This document shows positions 27,401 through 42,400 of a stretch of 64,000 bases of DNA, one piece after another; within the stretch, counting starts at the first letter, position 1; each line of letters starts with the position of its first letter. Made by a program: the position numbers and the translations under genes. This stretch comes from Struthidea cinerea (lineage: Eukaryota; Chordata; Aves; Passeriformes; Corcoracidae), in assembly GCA_013397865.1 (NCBI GenBank), contig VZTI01003405.1:250360-314359 (forward strand), read 5' to 3'. The notes under the pieces are model-generated. The model worked only from the letters and a program-made list of their open reading frames with translations, did no database searches and was not told the DNA's origin.

Positions 27401-30400
27401 GGATGGCATCCTTTGTGTTTATCATACTTGTAATGTGTTTTGATTACACACTGCATTAACCTCTGCTTAAATCAACCTTATTAATCATGCTGAGAAAAGG
27501 TCATTAACATCTCCCAGACCAAATGCTGTATCCTCAGCTAATTATAACAAATTTATTAAAATGGTATGACCTGTTTCCACTGGGATGCAATCCAGGATGC
27601 AACTCTTGGCTTTTTTCTAGCCTTACAAAGCCAGTGCATCCTGAGCTGCTTTGAATTTAGAGGACAGACAGATTTTTTGTCTTTACTGACCTTGCTTGAA
27701 ATCTGCCCCATCATATTTACGTGCTAAATTATGAAGATGCTAAAAAGCCCCAAACCAAACAGAAAACACCTTTCCTGCCATGTTTTGCTCTGTTAGCAGA
27801 ACATTTATTTCAATATCCTTCTATCCAAAGGCATGCTCTGAGGCTTCTGCTGTTCCAGCATAGGCTTATTTCTGGAATGGCTTGGGAGGGAGCAGAATGC
27901 CAGGTCAGCAGAGCCGAGGAGGCCACTCCCAGTGCCCTCGGTGGGTACAGGCATCTTACTCCTGGGGGAGAGCAGGAGGGCCAGGTTTTGTTCAGGTTTC
28001 AGGGCAGGAGATCAGGGTGGAAGGTGGTGCTGGGGTGTTTTTGTTCCTGTGGGGGTCAGAGATGAGGTGAACGCTGCTTTTCTGTCTGAAGGCTCTCTGT
28101 CTCTTGCAGACACACCAGCTGGACCACGCTGCTCACTACGTGCGCCTGAAATTCCTCATTGACAACCAGATCCAGTTCTACGTACCAAAGCCAGAGGAGG
28201 AGATCTATGAGCTGGTAATGCTGCCCACTGGGCAAATGAAACGACACTGGGTGGGGCGCTGTTAATTAGCGTTTATCTGACATCCTGTAGCACGCAGTTA
28301 TGCTTTTTAGCTTGCAATTACGGCACTCTGCAGACCATGGCAAATTGGCCTTCAGTAAAGGGATCTCTCCAAACATTTCATCCTGCGTTGGTGTTCGCAT
28401 ATTTGTCTGTGGATGTGTCTGGGGAGAGAGGAGGGGCAGCCACAGGCAATGTGTGAAAGCCACTGTAAAGTACATTTAAGCTTCACTTCCCTCCAAGTTG
28501 TCTTTTCCTGTTGTTCGTGTTGTCCATGGGGGTTTTAAAGTCGTGGTGCTGAGGCCCAAGCACTTCTTGTTACATTCCCTGTCTGAGTTTTAAAGAGGGG
28601 GGAAAATACACGAGTTGTTGGGTGGTTTTTTGGTGGTTTTTTTCTTAATGGGAAGGTAAAGTTTGAGGTTAAGAAGGTCTGGAGTTACGTGTGAGAATAT
28701 GCTTCCTTAATTGCCTCAGCTGGCTGTTTTCATCTCATTCATCTCAAAAGCAGACTTCAAAGGAAATTTGCCATGAGAGATTAAAAAAAAAGACCAAGCA
28801 GGATTAGTGTCGTGCTGTAACTCCATGATTTTACACCGGCACGCTGTAAAGCTTTTTAAAGTCCTTTTCATTGGTGGCTGGTTTACTTATAAAAAGTAAA
28901 ACTTTGCTAGTTACGGAGGCTTTTGTTCATTTAGCAAAGAACTTCTGGGATTTTCAATTAATGCTATCAACAACAACAACAAAAAATAGTGAGAATCTGC
29001 TAGAGGAGTGCTAGGATTGGGAAGTGTGACACAGTTGGGGAAAATTAAAACTCAGAGGAGACAGATTTTAGCTGTCATTGTCTGGAAGGACTTTGGGGAC
29101 TTGTCTTGTGTTGAGAGGGTGTAGGATTGACAGAGTCATCACTTATTGTTTATTCTGAAAAGCTGAAATTAACCCAAAACTCTGTCAGTGGGACTGTGTG
29201 GAGGCTGGAAGGGAATGGTAGAGACGGGATGGTGTCCAATGGACAAATATTAAACCAACACACTTTGTGTGTGTGCTGGTCTGTGTGGGCTTGTTTGGGG
29301 AGAACGCTGGAGTTACTTCCATGGGGCTGTAGCTGTTCTGTAATACCCGATTTTGCAGCTAAACAGATGTGTAAGTGCTGATAGAAACAGAAGATAAAAT
29401 TATGTTTTTATTCGGGAAACCTTTTGCTAATGAGTTCCTCTTCTTTTCTAAGGGAATGGTTTACATACTTCAGTCCAAACACTGAGTTTCAAAATGTTAA
29501 TTGCTGTGAATTGCGTTTTTTACACGCTCACAGCAGCATGTAAACAGAATTAATATTCACCTGTGGGCTCTCGTTCACCTGGGGCTATGATTTTTTCCGA
29601 AGACAAAGGGCTGGTTTGTTACTTCTGTGCTGAAAGGCAGAGGGATTTGCAGCTGGTGGAGGGACTTGTGGGCTGTTGCCGAGGTGTGAACTTGTGCTAG
29701 TCTCCCAGGAAGGATGTTAATGACCATTTCAAAGACTTGGGGGTTTTCCTTGGTACGAATAAACATCAAGGTGCTAAAGGTGAAATGTCACGCTGAGGTA
29801 TAGCAAATCTGATAATGAAGAAATGTATTTAAGAAACAAAATCACTCCTTGTGATTTTAATGCTGTTGAATAATTGAATTCCTGCAATGTCTTCATTAAA
29901 ACAATATAAAAGCATTAAGCTATTACTACCTGTAAGTTAGGAAAACAGGAACAGAAGCTCTGTTTCTCGTGCACTCAAAATGGTATTGACTGAGTGAAAG
30001 AGATGCGTGCTTTGTTTGGTGGTGGTGGTGGGAAGACACTGCTTCCTCCTCCCTGTCTGTGTTCTAACAGCAGAGCTGAGTGACACTGCTAATGCCTCTC
30101 ACACAGGTGGGGAGAAACTGTCTGATAAATAATGACCACAGTCCCTTTCTCCTGCCTGTAATTAAAACCCAAAAATCTGTTCAAAATTACTACAATTTAT
30201 GTGTCCTCCCACAGTAACATACTTTTGTGTTTGTTTTTTTCCTCTATTCAGCTGTACAAGGAAATAGAAATCTGTCAGAAAATTACCCAGCACATTCAGA
30301 TGGAGAAGTCTGATGCATCCTCTGATATTTATGGTGAGTTACTCCTTGACTTGTTTTGCTGCTTCTCCCCAGTCAGTTCTAGTGCGAGCAGGTTCTTGCG

Positions 30401-33400
30401 TGCTGTTTACTGATGCACCTGAAAGGTCTCTTGAGCACAGTGAGAAAAGCACTTCTGATTCCTGAGCCACCCACAGGAACATTCACCTGCCCTGGAGGAG
30501 GACAGCCTTGTTTGGAGCGCTCTGAACGTGGCTTTCCTGGAGCTGGAGGATGTGCAGGGAGGACAGATGTTTGCTTGCTGCTGTAGTTCCTCCCAGCACC
30601 GCCCACGGAGGGTGTGGGTGGGAGCAGCGTCCCTTGCCAGCTGTCACATCTCACACAGAGCCTTCACGGGGGCTGTGCTGGGGCTTCCACACTGCCCACA
30701 GGCTGCAGGGCTCTGCAGCTCCACTCCTTCCTCCTTGTTCCCCTCCTCTCTCCTTCCTCCTTGTCCCCCTGCTCACTCCTTCTGCCTTGCCCCGCTGCTC
30801 GGGAGCATCGCTGTGGGTACGAGGCATCTCGAGTTCTGTGGCCGGGCAGCTGCAGAGAGGCTGTTTGGCTTCTTCTCACCTGCCAGGGGCACCCAAGGTG
30901 GGTTCCTGCCTGGCCCAGACATTCCTGAGGCTGGGGATGCCCAGCTCCAGGGCTCAAGGGTGTTGCATGGATGCTCCAGCCCTCAAGGATGTCCCACGGA
31001 TGCCTGGAGCCAGAATCGGACACATGGCAGATCTGTGTGAAACATAAAGCAGGGGAAGGCCTCCCTGTGTAATTTCAGCAGAATCTCTCATCTCTGTGTA
31101 GTTCACACTTCTCAGCTTTCAGGTATTTCAGGTTACAGCCCTTTGGCCTGGCAATTACAATTCTGGGCTGTATTTTAGAGTTATCTGTGCAACCTCCCCC
31201 ACAGGAAGCCAATCTGCATCTTTTTGCTGTTTATCTAAATATTCTGTTTTAATGACTAGAATAATTCTGAATCCCCAAACTGCTCATTATACAGCTGCAG
31301 GCCATTGGAGTATTGAGCTCTGCTACAAAGCAGTGGGACTGACTGGGGCTTGAATATTGAAGGCCTAAGCAAGAAATACTCACCAGCCCAGTGATGGTTC
31401 AGGGTTGTTATTTATGCAGTGCCTGAAAGCACTGCAAGAGTTGGAGCTGTCATAGCATTTCCTGTTTATTTCTTTTTCTTCTTTTTTTCTAAGCGATAAA
31501 TGAAAAAAAAAAAGTTAAATGCAGTGTGATGTCCTGTGAAATGAGATCAGCTGCGTGAGGTGTGGGATGCAGCTGTGCAGTGCTTTGACCCTGCAGGGAG
31601 GGAATGCTAAAAGCACCCCAAAAAACCTGACTTTTGTCTCATTGAAGGAAAATGACCAAATGTGGTTTGCCTCTAGTTGGCAGAAGGATTTCTGTGGTCT
31701 GTATGTGTCTCCTTGTGCGTTCATCCAGTCGCAAGTGCACGCAGTCCTGGAGCAGTTTGGGCTGGACAGGGCCTTAAAGATCACCTTGTTCCAGCACCAC
31801 ATCTCAGGGAGAGCTCACCTGGGAACATTCTGTGGTGTTTCTACTCCCACCAGTGTGTCTGTGGTAGTGAGAGGCACTCCTGCAGGGTCTGGCCAGTGCT
31901 GGATCTCTCAGTGGGATGCTTTGCTGATGCCTGAGCACAGACGTTCTCATCTCTTTGGCTGGTACTCTTTCCCTCTTTGCCAGGGCTGTGAGGGCAGAAA
32001 TCAGTAAGAATCCTTGGCTTCCAGCTCCTGGATGTATCAGGAATGGGCTGGCGTGTTTACCAGCAGCTGGTTACCCCAGGGGGCTGAGGGGATTATCTGG
32101 AGGTGGATTTGCTCAGCTACTGAGCAGCTTTGGTGAGGCCTCGTGCACTCCGAGACGCAGATTTTTGTTCTCCTGTCATCAGACCTTCGCAGTGAAGAGA
32201 AGGCTCTGCCTGGGTCACCTCCCATCTCTCCCCACCTGTGTTTCAGAGCCCATGCACAGTCTGATGGTAATGTTTTTGGCAGGAATGCCAGCTTATGCAA
32301 TCACTGTGGCTTCCACCCACTCCTGCCCTTCCTCTCCCGCGATGTTTGTGTGGAGCCCCTGTGGAGCCCAGCCAGGTGGGAGCTGTACAGTGCTGCTGTC
32401 CACGTGTGTGTACAAACTGCACACACACACACAGGGACGAGTGTTTCTCACCTGGGTGCGTGGCAGTGAAACACTGGCACTGCTGTGAGATCCAGCTGCT
32501 GTCACAGCTGTGGAAATAAAACGGGGTAGGGTCACATTCCCTGTCTTTGGAGGGGTTGGCTGTGTGTGTGAGATGGCCGTTGCCAGGCTCTTGCCAGCTG
32601 CACATCTCTCGTCTCCTAAAGCTGATGACAACCTGTGTAATTGCTCCTTATGCCCTTTCTGCCAGGAATAACTGCAGGAGTTACGGGTATGGCTGAAAGA
32701 TGAATTAAGAAGTGACTACGTGTGCACTTACACCTGATGGATTGAGGGAGGCAGAGGTCTTCTCATGCAGAAATCACAGAATCCCAGAAGGGGTTGGGTT
32801 GGAGGGGACCTTAAAGCTCATCCATTTCCACTCCCTGCCATGGGCAGGGACGCCTTCCACCATCCCAGGGTGCTCCAAGCCCCAGTGTCCAACCTGGCCT
32901 CGGACACTTCCAGGGATCCAGGGGCAGCCACAGCTTCTCTGGGCACCCTGTGCCAGGGCCTGCCCACCCTCCCAGGGAACAATTCCTTCCCAACATCCCA
33001 TCTAAACCTGCTCTCTTTCAGTCTGAAGCCATCCCCCCTCGTCCTGTCACTCCAGGCCCTTGTAAAGAGTCCCTCTCCATCTTTCCTGTGGGTTCCCTTC
33101 AGGTCCTTGGGAGCTGCAATTAGGTCACCCCGAAGCTTCTTTTCCCCAGGGTTAATCAACCCCAGTTGTCTCAGCCTTTCCTTGTAGGAGAGGTGGGGCT
33201 TGGGGCTGCCTGGATCTGATCTCCTCACAGTGAGAGCCTGAGCTGCCCCTCAGCCTGGTTTTCGTGGGCGGTGTTTGGCCCAAACCAGCCTCTCCGTTGC
33301 AAAGGGCGACGCTCTCAGGAGCTGATGCTTTGTGCTGACTCAAACTGCAGCCTTGGGCACGCTCTGCTGTTGTTCCGGATGAGGGTTTTCCAGGTAGGCT

Positions 33401-36400
33401 GTTTGGTGATGACAGCCAATAACTAGTATATTTTACAGCTGCTCTCGTAGTCGAGGGTTCTTCTCTCTGCCAAAGCTGGTGTGTTGAGTGAGCTTCACAA
33501 ATTTCATTTGATGCAGCCCGAGGAGCTCGCATGCAGGTTCCAAGTAGCTCAGTAAGTCATGAAAGGCCATATGCTTCTCACTTTCAAGCTGCCACATTCT
33601 TCCCCCTCTTCTCTTCTTCCTTTTTTTTTTTTTTTTTAATTTTTTATTTTTAAATCATGGATAAAAAAATAACTCTCAGCCATAAGGATCAACTTGAAGG
33701 GAGTCCTAAAGTCAGGATAGGCTCCCAGCACATCTGCACCTCTTGGCTGGTGGCTGATTCCATGTCAAAACAAACGACTCCCCCCAGAGGTTTGTAAATG
33801 TTTTTCTAGTCTCTAGCAAAAGAGAGAGCAAATGGTTGCCTGCACTCATTTAGGGAGTAATGAAGTTTCAGGAAGGCAAATGTTCTGCTTTGGATGACTC
33901 TCAACAGTAAATAAACAACCTGCATTTAGCTCGGCACGTTGCATTTCCCTTACACGTTGTTATCTTAGAGTGTCACACACAAACGGCAGGAAAATCCCCC
34001 AGACCAAAGCTCACAGTCCCATTTGCGCTGCTTAAAACGAGGCTGTGTCAGCACTTCCACTCCAGGGCTGTCCTGTAGGTCTCTGGTGAGCATGAAATGT
34101 GCGCCGAGCCGAGACTTGGCAAATGACAGGCTGTGCCATAAGCGGCTGGAAAAAGGAAGGGGAAGAGGGGAAGGGGCATTTTTACAAACCTGCCCAGCCC
34201 ACGAACCCCAAAAAGCAGAGGTCAGCACTCTGTTCTAGCAAGAGGTGTTGTGCCTTGCCTGAGTTTGGGGTGGCACATCAGCCGTGACTCTCGGGATTCC
34301 CGGCTTTTGTCCCAAACCGTGGCTCTGTGCAGCTTTGATCTGCGAACAGCAAAACCTCCTGGAATGACCTTTGGTGGCAAGAGAATTGGGAGTCTGTTCC
34401 AAGGCTTTGCAGCTGTGGCATCCTCAAATACTGCTGTAGATGAGTTATAGATGCACTCAGAAATTCAGTTCAGGTTTTTGTTAAAGCCACTTTCGGTGTT
34501 TAACTTCCCTGTTGTGTTTGTGAAGGTTTGAGGGAAGGGAGCGGGGAGGGATTCCCGCCTGCTCGCTGCGGGGACAGCACAGCCGTGGCTGCAGGGTGTG
34601 GTGGCTGGGACACCCTGGAAGGGGCTGCCTTTCCCTGACCATCTCACGGGGTGTCTCCCCAGGTTTCTCCCTCTCCGCCGTGGAAGAGGAAGGGATTCAC
34701 CGGCTGTACGTGAACAGCGTCAAGGAGACAGGCCTGGCTTTCAAGAAAGGTAAAACGCTTCCAAAGCCCTCCCGAGTCAGTCACTGCGACTTAAATACAG
34801 TAGAAGCATCTCAGTGCTCCCTGTGACTGGGATTACTGCCTCTAGTTTTGCTCCCAGCCTTTGCAGGAAGCAGGGCAGCACTTGGAGCAGGAGCCAGCAG
34901 GGGATAACTGGGCTGCCAGCTCATCCCAAGGCAGAGCAGGATCTGGTTTAATGCAGCTGAGGCCAACCATGGCACTGCATTTCCCATTCACTGCCTCCCC
35001 TGCTGCACAGACAGGCCGGTCAGGGAGCTGGGCAGCTGAAACCCACCCACATTTGGAACTAGAACGTGGGGACCATGAGGGGTGAGAAGATTATCATCTC
35101 TTCATAACCCACTGGTGTATGCAGAGTCCTCAGAAACACTTCAGAGTTCTCTTGGCGAGGGCTTATATGGCCCTGCAGAGCTTATTCAGTGGTTGGCCCT
35201 TGCCAAAAGCTGTTCCAAACGCTGCTCTCCCCCAGGCTGCTGCACCCCTTGGCCCGGTGCTGACTCTGGCACTCTGCTGAGCCAGTCCAGCTGATGCAAA
35301 ATGCCCTGGCAGTTTCTGTGACCCCGGGCTGGTGGAGCTGGCCTGTGTGGCTGGGAATGAGTGGCAGAAGGGGCCCAGTGGAGGCAGAAATGGGAAGGAA
35401 GGAGCAGTGGTCAGGGAATGGGGAGCAGCCTGGAGCTGCACCCCAGCTGCAGAAATCCACGTAGGTGTGTGTTAAACGTGAAAAGACCATCTCGCTCTTC
35501 CTGTCCCTCAGCCCCGCAGCACTCCCCGGCTAACAGGATGGAAATCCTGCCAAAAGCCCTGAGCAGAGGCTGGGGGGGGGCTCCCTGCCAGGCTGCCAGG
35601 GGAAATGGAACCCTGTGGGTTCCTGTGTGGAGCAAGGCAAGTGTGAGGTGAGGGTGGATGGGGGTTTCATCACGGCTTCCCTGGTTTGCTTTTAGTCACT
35701 GCTGGAAGAACGGTTTGAATGGATGTGTGAGCAGAGAGTGCCTCCTGTGGGGCTGCCGTGCTAGGACAGGGAATGAAAACAGGGATACAGAACTGACCTG
35801 GAAAGGCACTTCTGTGTGAACAGCAGTCAGCGGGATAGTGGGACAAGATTCCCTGAGGTAGCAGGAGGAAGGGGGGAAAACTCTCTGTGCCTCCCATTAT
35901 TTACATGCATTGTCTGTATTTGACTGCACTCCACCAAATGTGATACTGCACTTCATTGTCAGTCTTTCTTCCAATTAGAAAGCTTTCATTTTCTCCTCGT
36001 AATTTTTATGATTTATCCTTTTGTTTCTTCTGTTGGTCTGCCTTAGCGGGGCATTCCTTGTTGGAATGGGATTGCACTGAGGTAGACGTGATGCTTTATC
36101 CCAAATGATCCAAAACAAAGCCTGCAAAGAGTAAATGAAGCCCCAGATCCGATGTTGATGGTTGCAGGCCTATTAGCGTGCTACTATTATGCCACAGAAT
36201 CACTAAGTAGAATAAATTAAATAATGCGAAATGCTTGACTTGCCTTGTTTTGTCCTTCTTTCAGATATGATTTTACAGTCCATTTACTTTGTAGCTACTC
36301 TATCTAGTTCATTTTATTCTCCCTGAAACTGCACACCACACTGCAGTTTCTGGGCACAATTACATGCATTTAGGGAGATCTCCATTTTCCTAAGGAATCT

Positions 36401-39400
36401 CTTTAGCCTCCTCCCTTCCATGTTTCTTCCTGGAATGTGGGTCAGTACTGTGTCTCCTGGAGGATTCACCCAGGCTGTCAGGGTGCCAGGACTCCTCCTT
36501 TGCATGGCAGGGATGGTCACCCCTGCTCTTTGGTCGTTGTAAATTCCAGCTCGTCCCTGTAAATGCAAGGATGGAGAGGGGGATGATCCAACAGCCGGGG
36601 CTCTCGGCACTGCTGTTGCTAGTGTGCTGCTGCCTGCCTGTCCCTGGGGGTTATCTGGGATGAAACCCCTCTCCAGCTCACTGTTGCTGGTCAGGGAGGG
36701 CCCTGCTGGCTGTGGGGAAGGTCAGCATTCCCGTGTCACCTCGGAGGGCCGCACGCTGTCCCTCAGCATCCTGGGGAGCGGGCGTCAGCTGCTTCCCTAC
36801 ACATCCCCTTCTCCCTGGGGCGCTGCTGCTATAAATAACTCCTGGAATCAGGCTGGAAAACAGCCATGACTAACTTAGCAAGGGCTCAGATCTGCCTTTT
36901 GAAGATGCATGTGCTGCCGTGGGATTTGGGAAGGGTTGCAGGGGAGGCCTGTGTTGTGTAGGGTGCATTGTGGCACAGTGCCGTGAGGAAAAAGGGGATA
37001 AATTGTTGGTGGCAGGTTGTGAGGGACTCCTGGACACTCTGCTCTTAAGGTGGCACTGGAGGAGCAGCCAGACAGCAGATCTCACAAAGTCCATCAAATC
37101 TCAGCACCATTTGCAGTCATTAATGATTATGTCTAGACATAAACACCCTGCAGAGCTCCCTGGTGTCTGTGGGGAGCACGGCTGTGCAAGTCTGACCCGT
37201 TCCTCTGTGTCACAGGCCTGAAAGCTGGGGATGAAGTCGTGGAGATCAACCAGAGAGCTGCCGAGGAGCTGGACTCGGCGCTGCTGAAGGACGCCCTGGT
37301 GCAGCCCGCGCTGTGCCTCACCGTGCGCACCCACCCCGAGCCGGAGGAGGGGCAGCGGCTGGGCCAGCCGCCCCCGCGCCGCCCAGAGAACCCCTCGGAG
37401 CCCGGGGACAGCGCCCTGGCCTTCGCTGCGAGCAGCCAAGGTACTGGCTTCAGGACAGAAATCACCAGGAGGACTGCTGTGTGATCCCTGCGTGCAGGTT
37501 CTGTGGTGGGAGGGAGGGGAGTTCCAGCCTGAACTGGGCAGATGGTCCCGGGGGGCTCTGGAAGCTGTGAGGTGTCACAGGGGTACTCCTGAAGGATGGC
37601 TGTGCCCACAGCTGGGCTGTGACACGTGTGTCATCGCCAAAGGCACCCCACAGCCTCTGGCAGTGCCCACAGACAGTCACAGAACCAGTTGCTCCCTTCT
37701 GGGCAGCTCAGGATTTGCCCCCAGGATCTACATGTGGCAAGGGGAGGAAGAGGGAAAAGCAATCTGCATGCAGTTTGGGGCACCACAACATCAGGAAGGT
37801 CTCAAGCTGTTGGAGAGTATCCAAAGGAGGGATGTGAGGATGGTGGAGGGTTTGAAGGGGCCGTACAAGGAGTGGCTGAGGGCACTTGGAATGTTCAGCT
37901 GGAGCAGAGGAGACTGAGGGGAGTCTCACTGGGGTCTGCAGCTTCCTCTGGAGGGGCAGCTCTGATCTCTGCTCCCTGGGACAGGGAGGGGCTGGAGCTG
38001 TGCCAGGGAGGTTTATGTTGAATATTAGAGGGTGCTGGTGCTGGGCACTGCCCAGGCTCCCCGAGCTCCAGGAGCCTTTGGGCAGCACTGCCAGGGATGC
38101 CCAGGGTGGGGTTGTTGGGGTGTCTGTGCAGGGCCAGAGTTGGACTGGATGATCCCTGTGGGGCCCTTCCAGCCCAGGATATTTTGTGGCTCTGTGATTC
38201 ACCCTCTCTGGGGTCAGCCAGGAGCACAGGGGCTCTGTGTGTTCGATGAGATGCACGAATAACTCACAGGGACTTCTAAAACAGCTAAAGATAGGGATTG
38301 ACATGACAGCCTGACATACCCAGGTGGTCCCACAGCTCACTGCCACGGGAAGGGACAGTGCTGCTCACGACACTGCCCTGCTCAGAGAGCCCAGCTGGCA
38401 GAAGATTCATCTATAGTAACTGGGAATTGTTTGCCACGAGTTTGGCTTCTCCAATTAATTCCTACATACTCCTCAATCTGACAACAGAAGAGGACACTGG
38501 TTGTACCTCTTGCTTCAGTTTTTTTGAATCATTTAAAATACAGGAAAAATCAGTGGAATTGCCAAAATGAAGTAGTTTCTAGCTAATCAAAACTATTCTG
38601 AGCTGAGACTGGCTTTGGAGAGTGTGATATTCATAGCAAGTGGAAAAGAGGGAGCAAGAAAAGCTTCCAAACAGCTTACTGCAGATCCCTCTGAGGGGAC
38701 TGCTAAAAGCAACCTCCTGTACGATGTGGACTAAACCCGCACAGGCAGTTAAAATTCAACATTTTCAGGCCATTTTCTCCTTTTAATTTTAATGGAAGTT
38801 TTCCCAGTTAGGCTTTTGTGCTGGAAAATCGAGGTAGTCTTGTACATTTCCATGGCTGGCCACAAGATGCCCCCATTTCCTACTCCACACCAGCTTTTCA
38901 CAAGCCTCTTGTCCTTGCCTGTGATTTTTCACCGAAACCCCGAGTGCCTGGTCCCTGTAGCTCAGCTTTTCCCTGAGGTGTCTGCTCTGGGAGCAGAGGG
39001 TTGGGAGGTAGCATTGGTGTTCACACGATGATTCCTGATTTCAGCGATTCCTGAGAAGAGCAGGGACATCCCAGGACATGGGGGCTCCACAGCAGGTCCC
39101 AGCAAGCAGCTTCTCTGCCACTGCCATCCCTGCATCGTCATCTTGAGGGTCTTTAAAAGCTCCTTTCCCTTGCTGAGGGTGGGACAGTGCAGTGTCTGAG
39201 GAGCCCATCCTTTGTAACTGTGTGGGAAATGAAGACGTAGGACGTGGCTGATGGACATTTCATCACAAATCAGCCCTCCAGCCCCTACTGCTTTGCAGCC
39301 ACACGTCCTTTGTGCCGCCCTGAGCACCAGTCCTGCCTGGCCTCCTTTGTGAGCTCCTCTGGGGCTGGGCAGTGGTGTGGAACAGCCTGAGAGCACATGA

Positions 39401-42400
39401 AGTGCCTGCTGGGACAAACCACCTCCCTCCTGAACGTTCACGTTCCTTCTAAACACAGGGAATGTTGGGCTGGGATCTGCCTCTGTTCCCCCCAAAGGGA
39501 GGGGAGTATTTCTTTGGCCGGCAGGAGGAGTGCAGGTGTCCCTGGCAGCTTCTGGAAGTGCCCGGAGTTGCCACATGAAATAATTTGGAATGGCTTAGCC
39601 TGAGATGGGAGTGCAGTCAAGGCTCTGCACCCAAGTGTGTGCTTGGGAGGCAGGTGATTTTCCCCACCCCTTTCCCTCTCTTCAGGTGTTTGTGGAACAC
39701 AGTGTTTTACTGAAGCCTTTCTTCTTCTGCTGTTGTGCTTTGTCAGGGACCCGTTACCTAAAGTGGGATCCACATGACTTTTAAAAGGGGTCTGTGCTTT
39801 TATTTGGGATATTGTGGCTGTAGCTTAGATTTTTTGTTCTTGGCTCCACAGCTTCTTGCAGAGAGCAGTCAAGTATAAAATACCCACTGACCTATTTATT
39901 TGTGTCCTTGTTGATTCCAGGCAGGTTGGCCAGGCACATCAGCTCCATGATTTCTGCTGAATGCTGTATTTATAGGACACAGGTTCTGTCCGTGGCCCTG
40001 GGGCCATGCAGCCCCCTCTCCTCGGGGTCAGAGGGCCAGCGGGCACACGGCACCCATGGGCACATCCATTCTCCAGGACCCCAGCACCTGCCTGTAGGAT
40101 CATGCTGGTGTCTGTCTTAGCAGTATCTTCTTCACTAGCAATTCTTCCTCAGCTGGCAAGGCAGCAAAGGGTACATTTCATTTTCGGATGAGGCAAATGA
40201 TATTGTGTGTTTTCAAAATATGAAAGATATGTGTTAGGTTGTTTTGTTTTTTTTTTTTTTTTAAGGAAGATTTCCTGGTGCCTTGCTGCTCAGTGGGAGG
40301 TCTAGAGGAGCAAAGCAGGGCTGTGTTTCTGGGAGTCAGCCTCCCCGGAGTGTCTGCCTGAGCTCTTGTTGAATCTGACGTCTCTCACAGCTCTTTCATC
40401 ATCCGCAGCGCCCTTGCACATGCTGAGCTTGGGGCTGGAGCTGCAAATCAGCTCTGTGGCCGTGCTTGCTTCATTGTGTTTGCTTAACAGGTTCTTCTGG
40501 AGGTGACCTTGGGTTTTATGTCTCTGATGGATGTGAGAACTGCCATTGTGGGCACAATGGATGCTTTCCCCATGGAATTGCGCTGCCTTTGCAGAGCCAC
40601 AAGTTTTGCTCCTTTCATCTATTACTGCTTTTCCTGGCTCTGGGTTCTCTCCTGCTAACACAGCCTGCATAAATTTGGCTGAGGAGGATTAGCTCTGGTT
40701 CTGTCTGGAGCCCCACAGCAGGTTTTCCTTATTGCCTAAAAGGATCAGTGGGCTCTGTCTCCCCTCCCCACGAGGAGTGTTCTGCCTGCCCGTTCTGCTC
40801 CCCTCAGAGCAGGGAACGAGAGGCTGAAAGCTGGGAACACAGCCTTGGATCTCCCCCAGATCATCAGGAAGATGTTCTGCTGCTAGAAGGGGATTTGGGA
40901 ATGGGAGTAGTACCCATCATTGTTTGTGGTCTCCCAACAATTCACTCCCTTCTTTCAGCGTGGGGCAGAGTGTCTGAGGCGTAGGCTTTGCATGCCGCTG
41001 TATTTTGGAGACTTTTAGCATGGGGGGTAATGTGAAGCTTATAAATCACCATGCAGAATGGATAAAGACTGAAAAAAAAAAGTGCCCCCCCTGCTTGGAA
41101 TGGGTGTTACCAGTCTCCTAGACAGGGAGCACACGGGTGTTTTAGGGAGTTTGTTATTCTGTCATTCAGAAAGCAGCCAGGGGCCGGAGTTGTTAACACA
41201 CAGGCTAATAAACCTGTGCTGTCAAACTGCAACAAACTTCTGCTGCACTCTAAGAACGGCCACTGTTTTTTATTCCATCCTCGTCCATCACAGGCCCCCT
41301 CGGGCTGAGTAATTTGGATTTCAGAACCAGCTGAGGCCAGCACTGACCCTAATTTCTTCAGGATTATTATCACGAGGCTGACGGCTGATTTCAGACCTTT
41401 TGTAGCACTGTTCTCATTCAGAGCTTGATTTAACAATTCTGGCGCACTTCCTGCAGCAGCCACCGGAGGGGTTTGGGATAAGAATTCATTTTTCATCCCG
41501 AATTTCCCAAATTCCTGCGGTGCTGCCTCGCCCTCTGGCGGCCGCGCCGGGCCTGGACCTGCAGGAGGCAAGGCTGATGTTCCCGATTTCCCCATGGAAA
41601 AAACCCTCATTCCCGGGGTCCCAGGGCACACGCTCCTTTCACAGGTCAGTGTTTCAGCGCTAACCCCAATTCTTCTGCAAGGAAGAAAGAAGTACACACT
41701 CACCTGTTTTATTGCGGATTTGTAGGTGAAATGTCATCTTAAATAATAATTTAATCCGAGACACCATTCCCTAACAACTCCTATCAAAAATGTTGCATTT
41801 AATGAGAGAGCCTCTTCAGTGAGGTATTCTGTTGTCATAACGGGGCCATTCCCTGGCAGCATTTGGATTAAGGAAGCTGCTGTTAAACTGCCCAAATAGA
41901 TGGTATGGGGTTTTTTTTTTTTGAAGCCTAGGCACTGAGGTGCAGGATTCCTGGTTTATATTTTGTGTTAGCAGGGTGCACACTGGGGAGCTTTGTGCTG
42001 CAGCTGGCAGAGCTTGGCTTGGGATATTTATTCCCACTGCACTGAAATAAATATATAAATAGTAATGAATAAATATATAAATAGTCATAAATAAATATAT
42101 AAATAGTAATAAATAAATATCTAGCCCAGCAGCAAGAAGAAGGCTCTAAGAGAGGTACCACACATCGTGGAAGTCTCGTTTTAAAATCTTGAGTTACACC
42201 AACCCTGCAAATTGGGAGCAGCAGCTGTGGAAAATTTTAGCCAAGTGCTGGGCTGATGCTGACGCTTTCCATGATTCTCCAGGCCTTTAGGTCCCAGCAC
42301 CTTTGCTCCTGTGATATAAAACTTCCTTCTGTTTTGCTGGTTGTAGCCACAAGTGGGAGTTATGTAATGGGCATTGGTCACACTGTCACAGGTATGACAC

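Larger units (their letters stand above)
22750..28109 (+). other. Intron (5.4 kb)
   Basis: Phase 0 intron inside the RBD. It contains a very short CR1 tail (24604-24643, plus) and a larger CR1 fragment (26065-26525, minus). AT-rich stretches lie at 24060-24500 and 26820-27720. No further exon or RNA gene was recognised. Confidence 0.85.
30334..34662 (+). other. Intron (4.3 kb)
   Basis: Phase 1 intron. Contains a weak CR1 tail (31744-31800), a large CR1 fragment (32771-33215), a CA run (32420-32433) and a poly-T tract (33621-33637). No additional exon recognised. Confidence 0.85.

Noticed and set aside
33615..33660. Poly-T tract as the tail of a minus-strand retrocopy
   Set aside because: No gene-like sequence or target-site duplication could be seen next to it.
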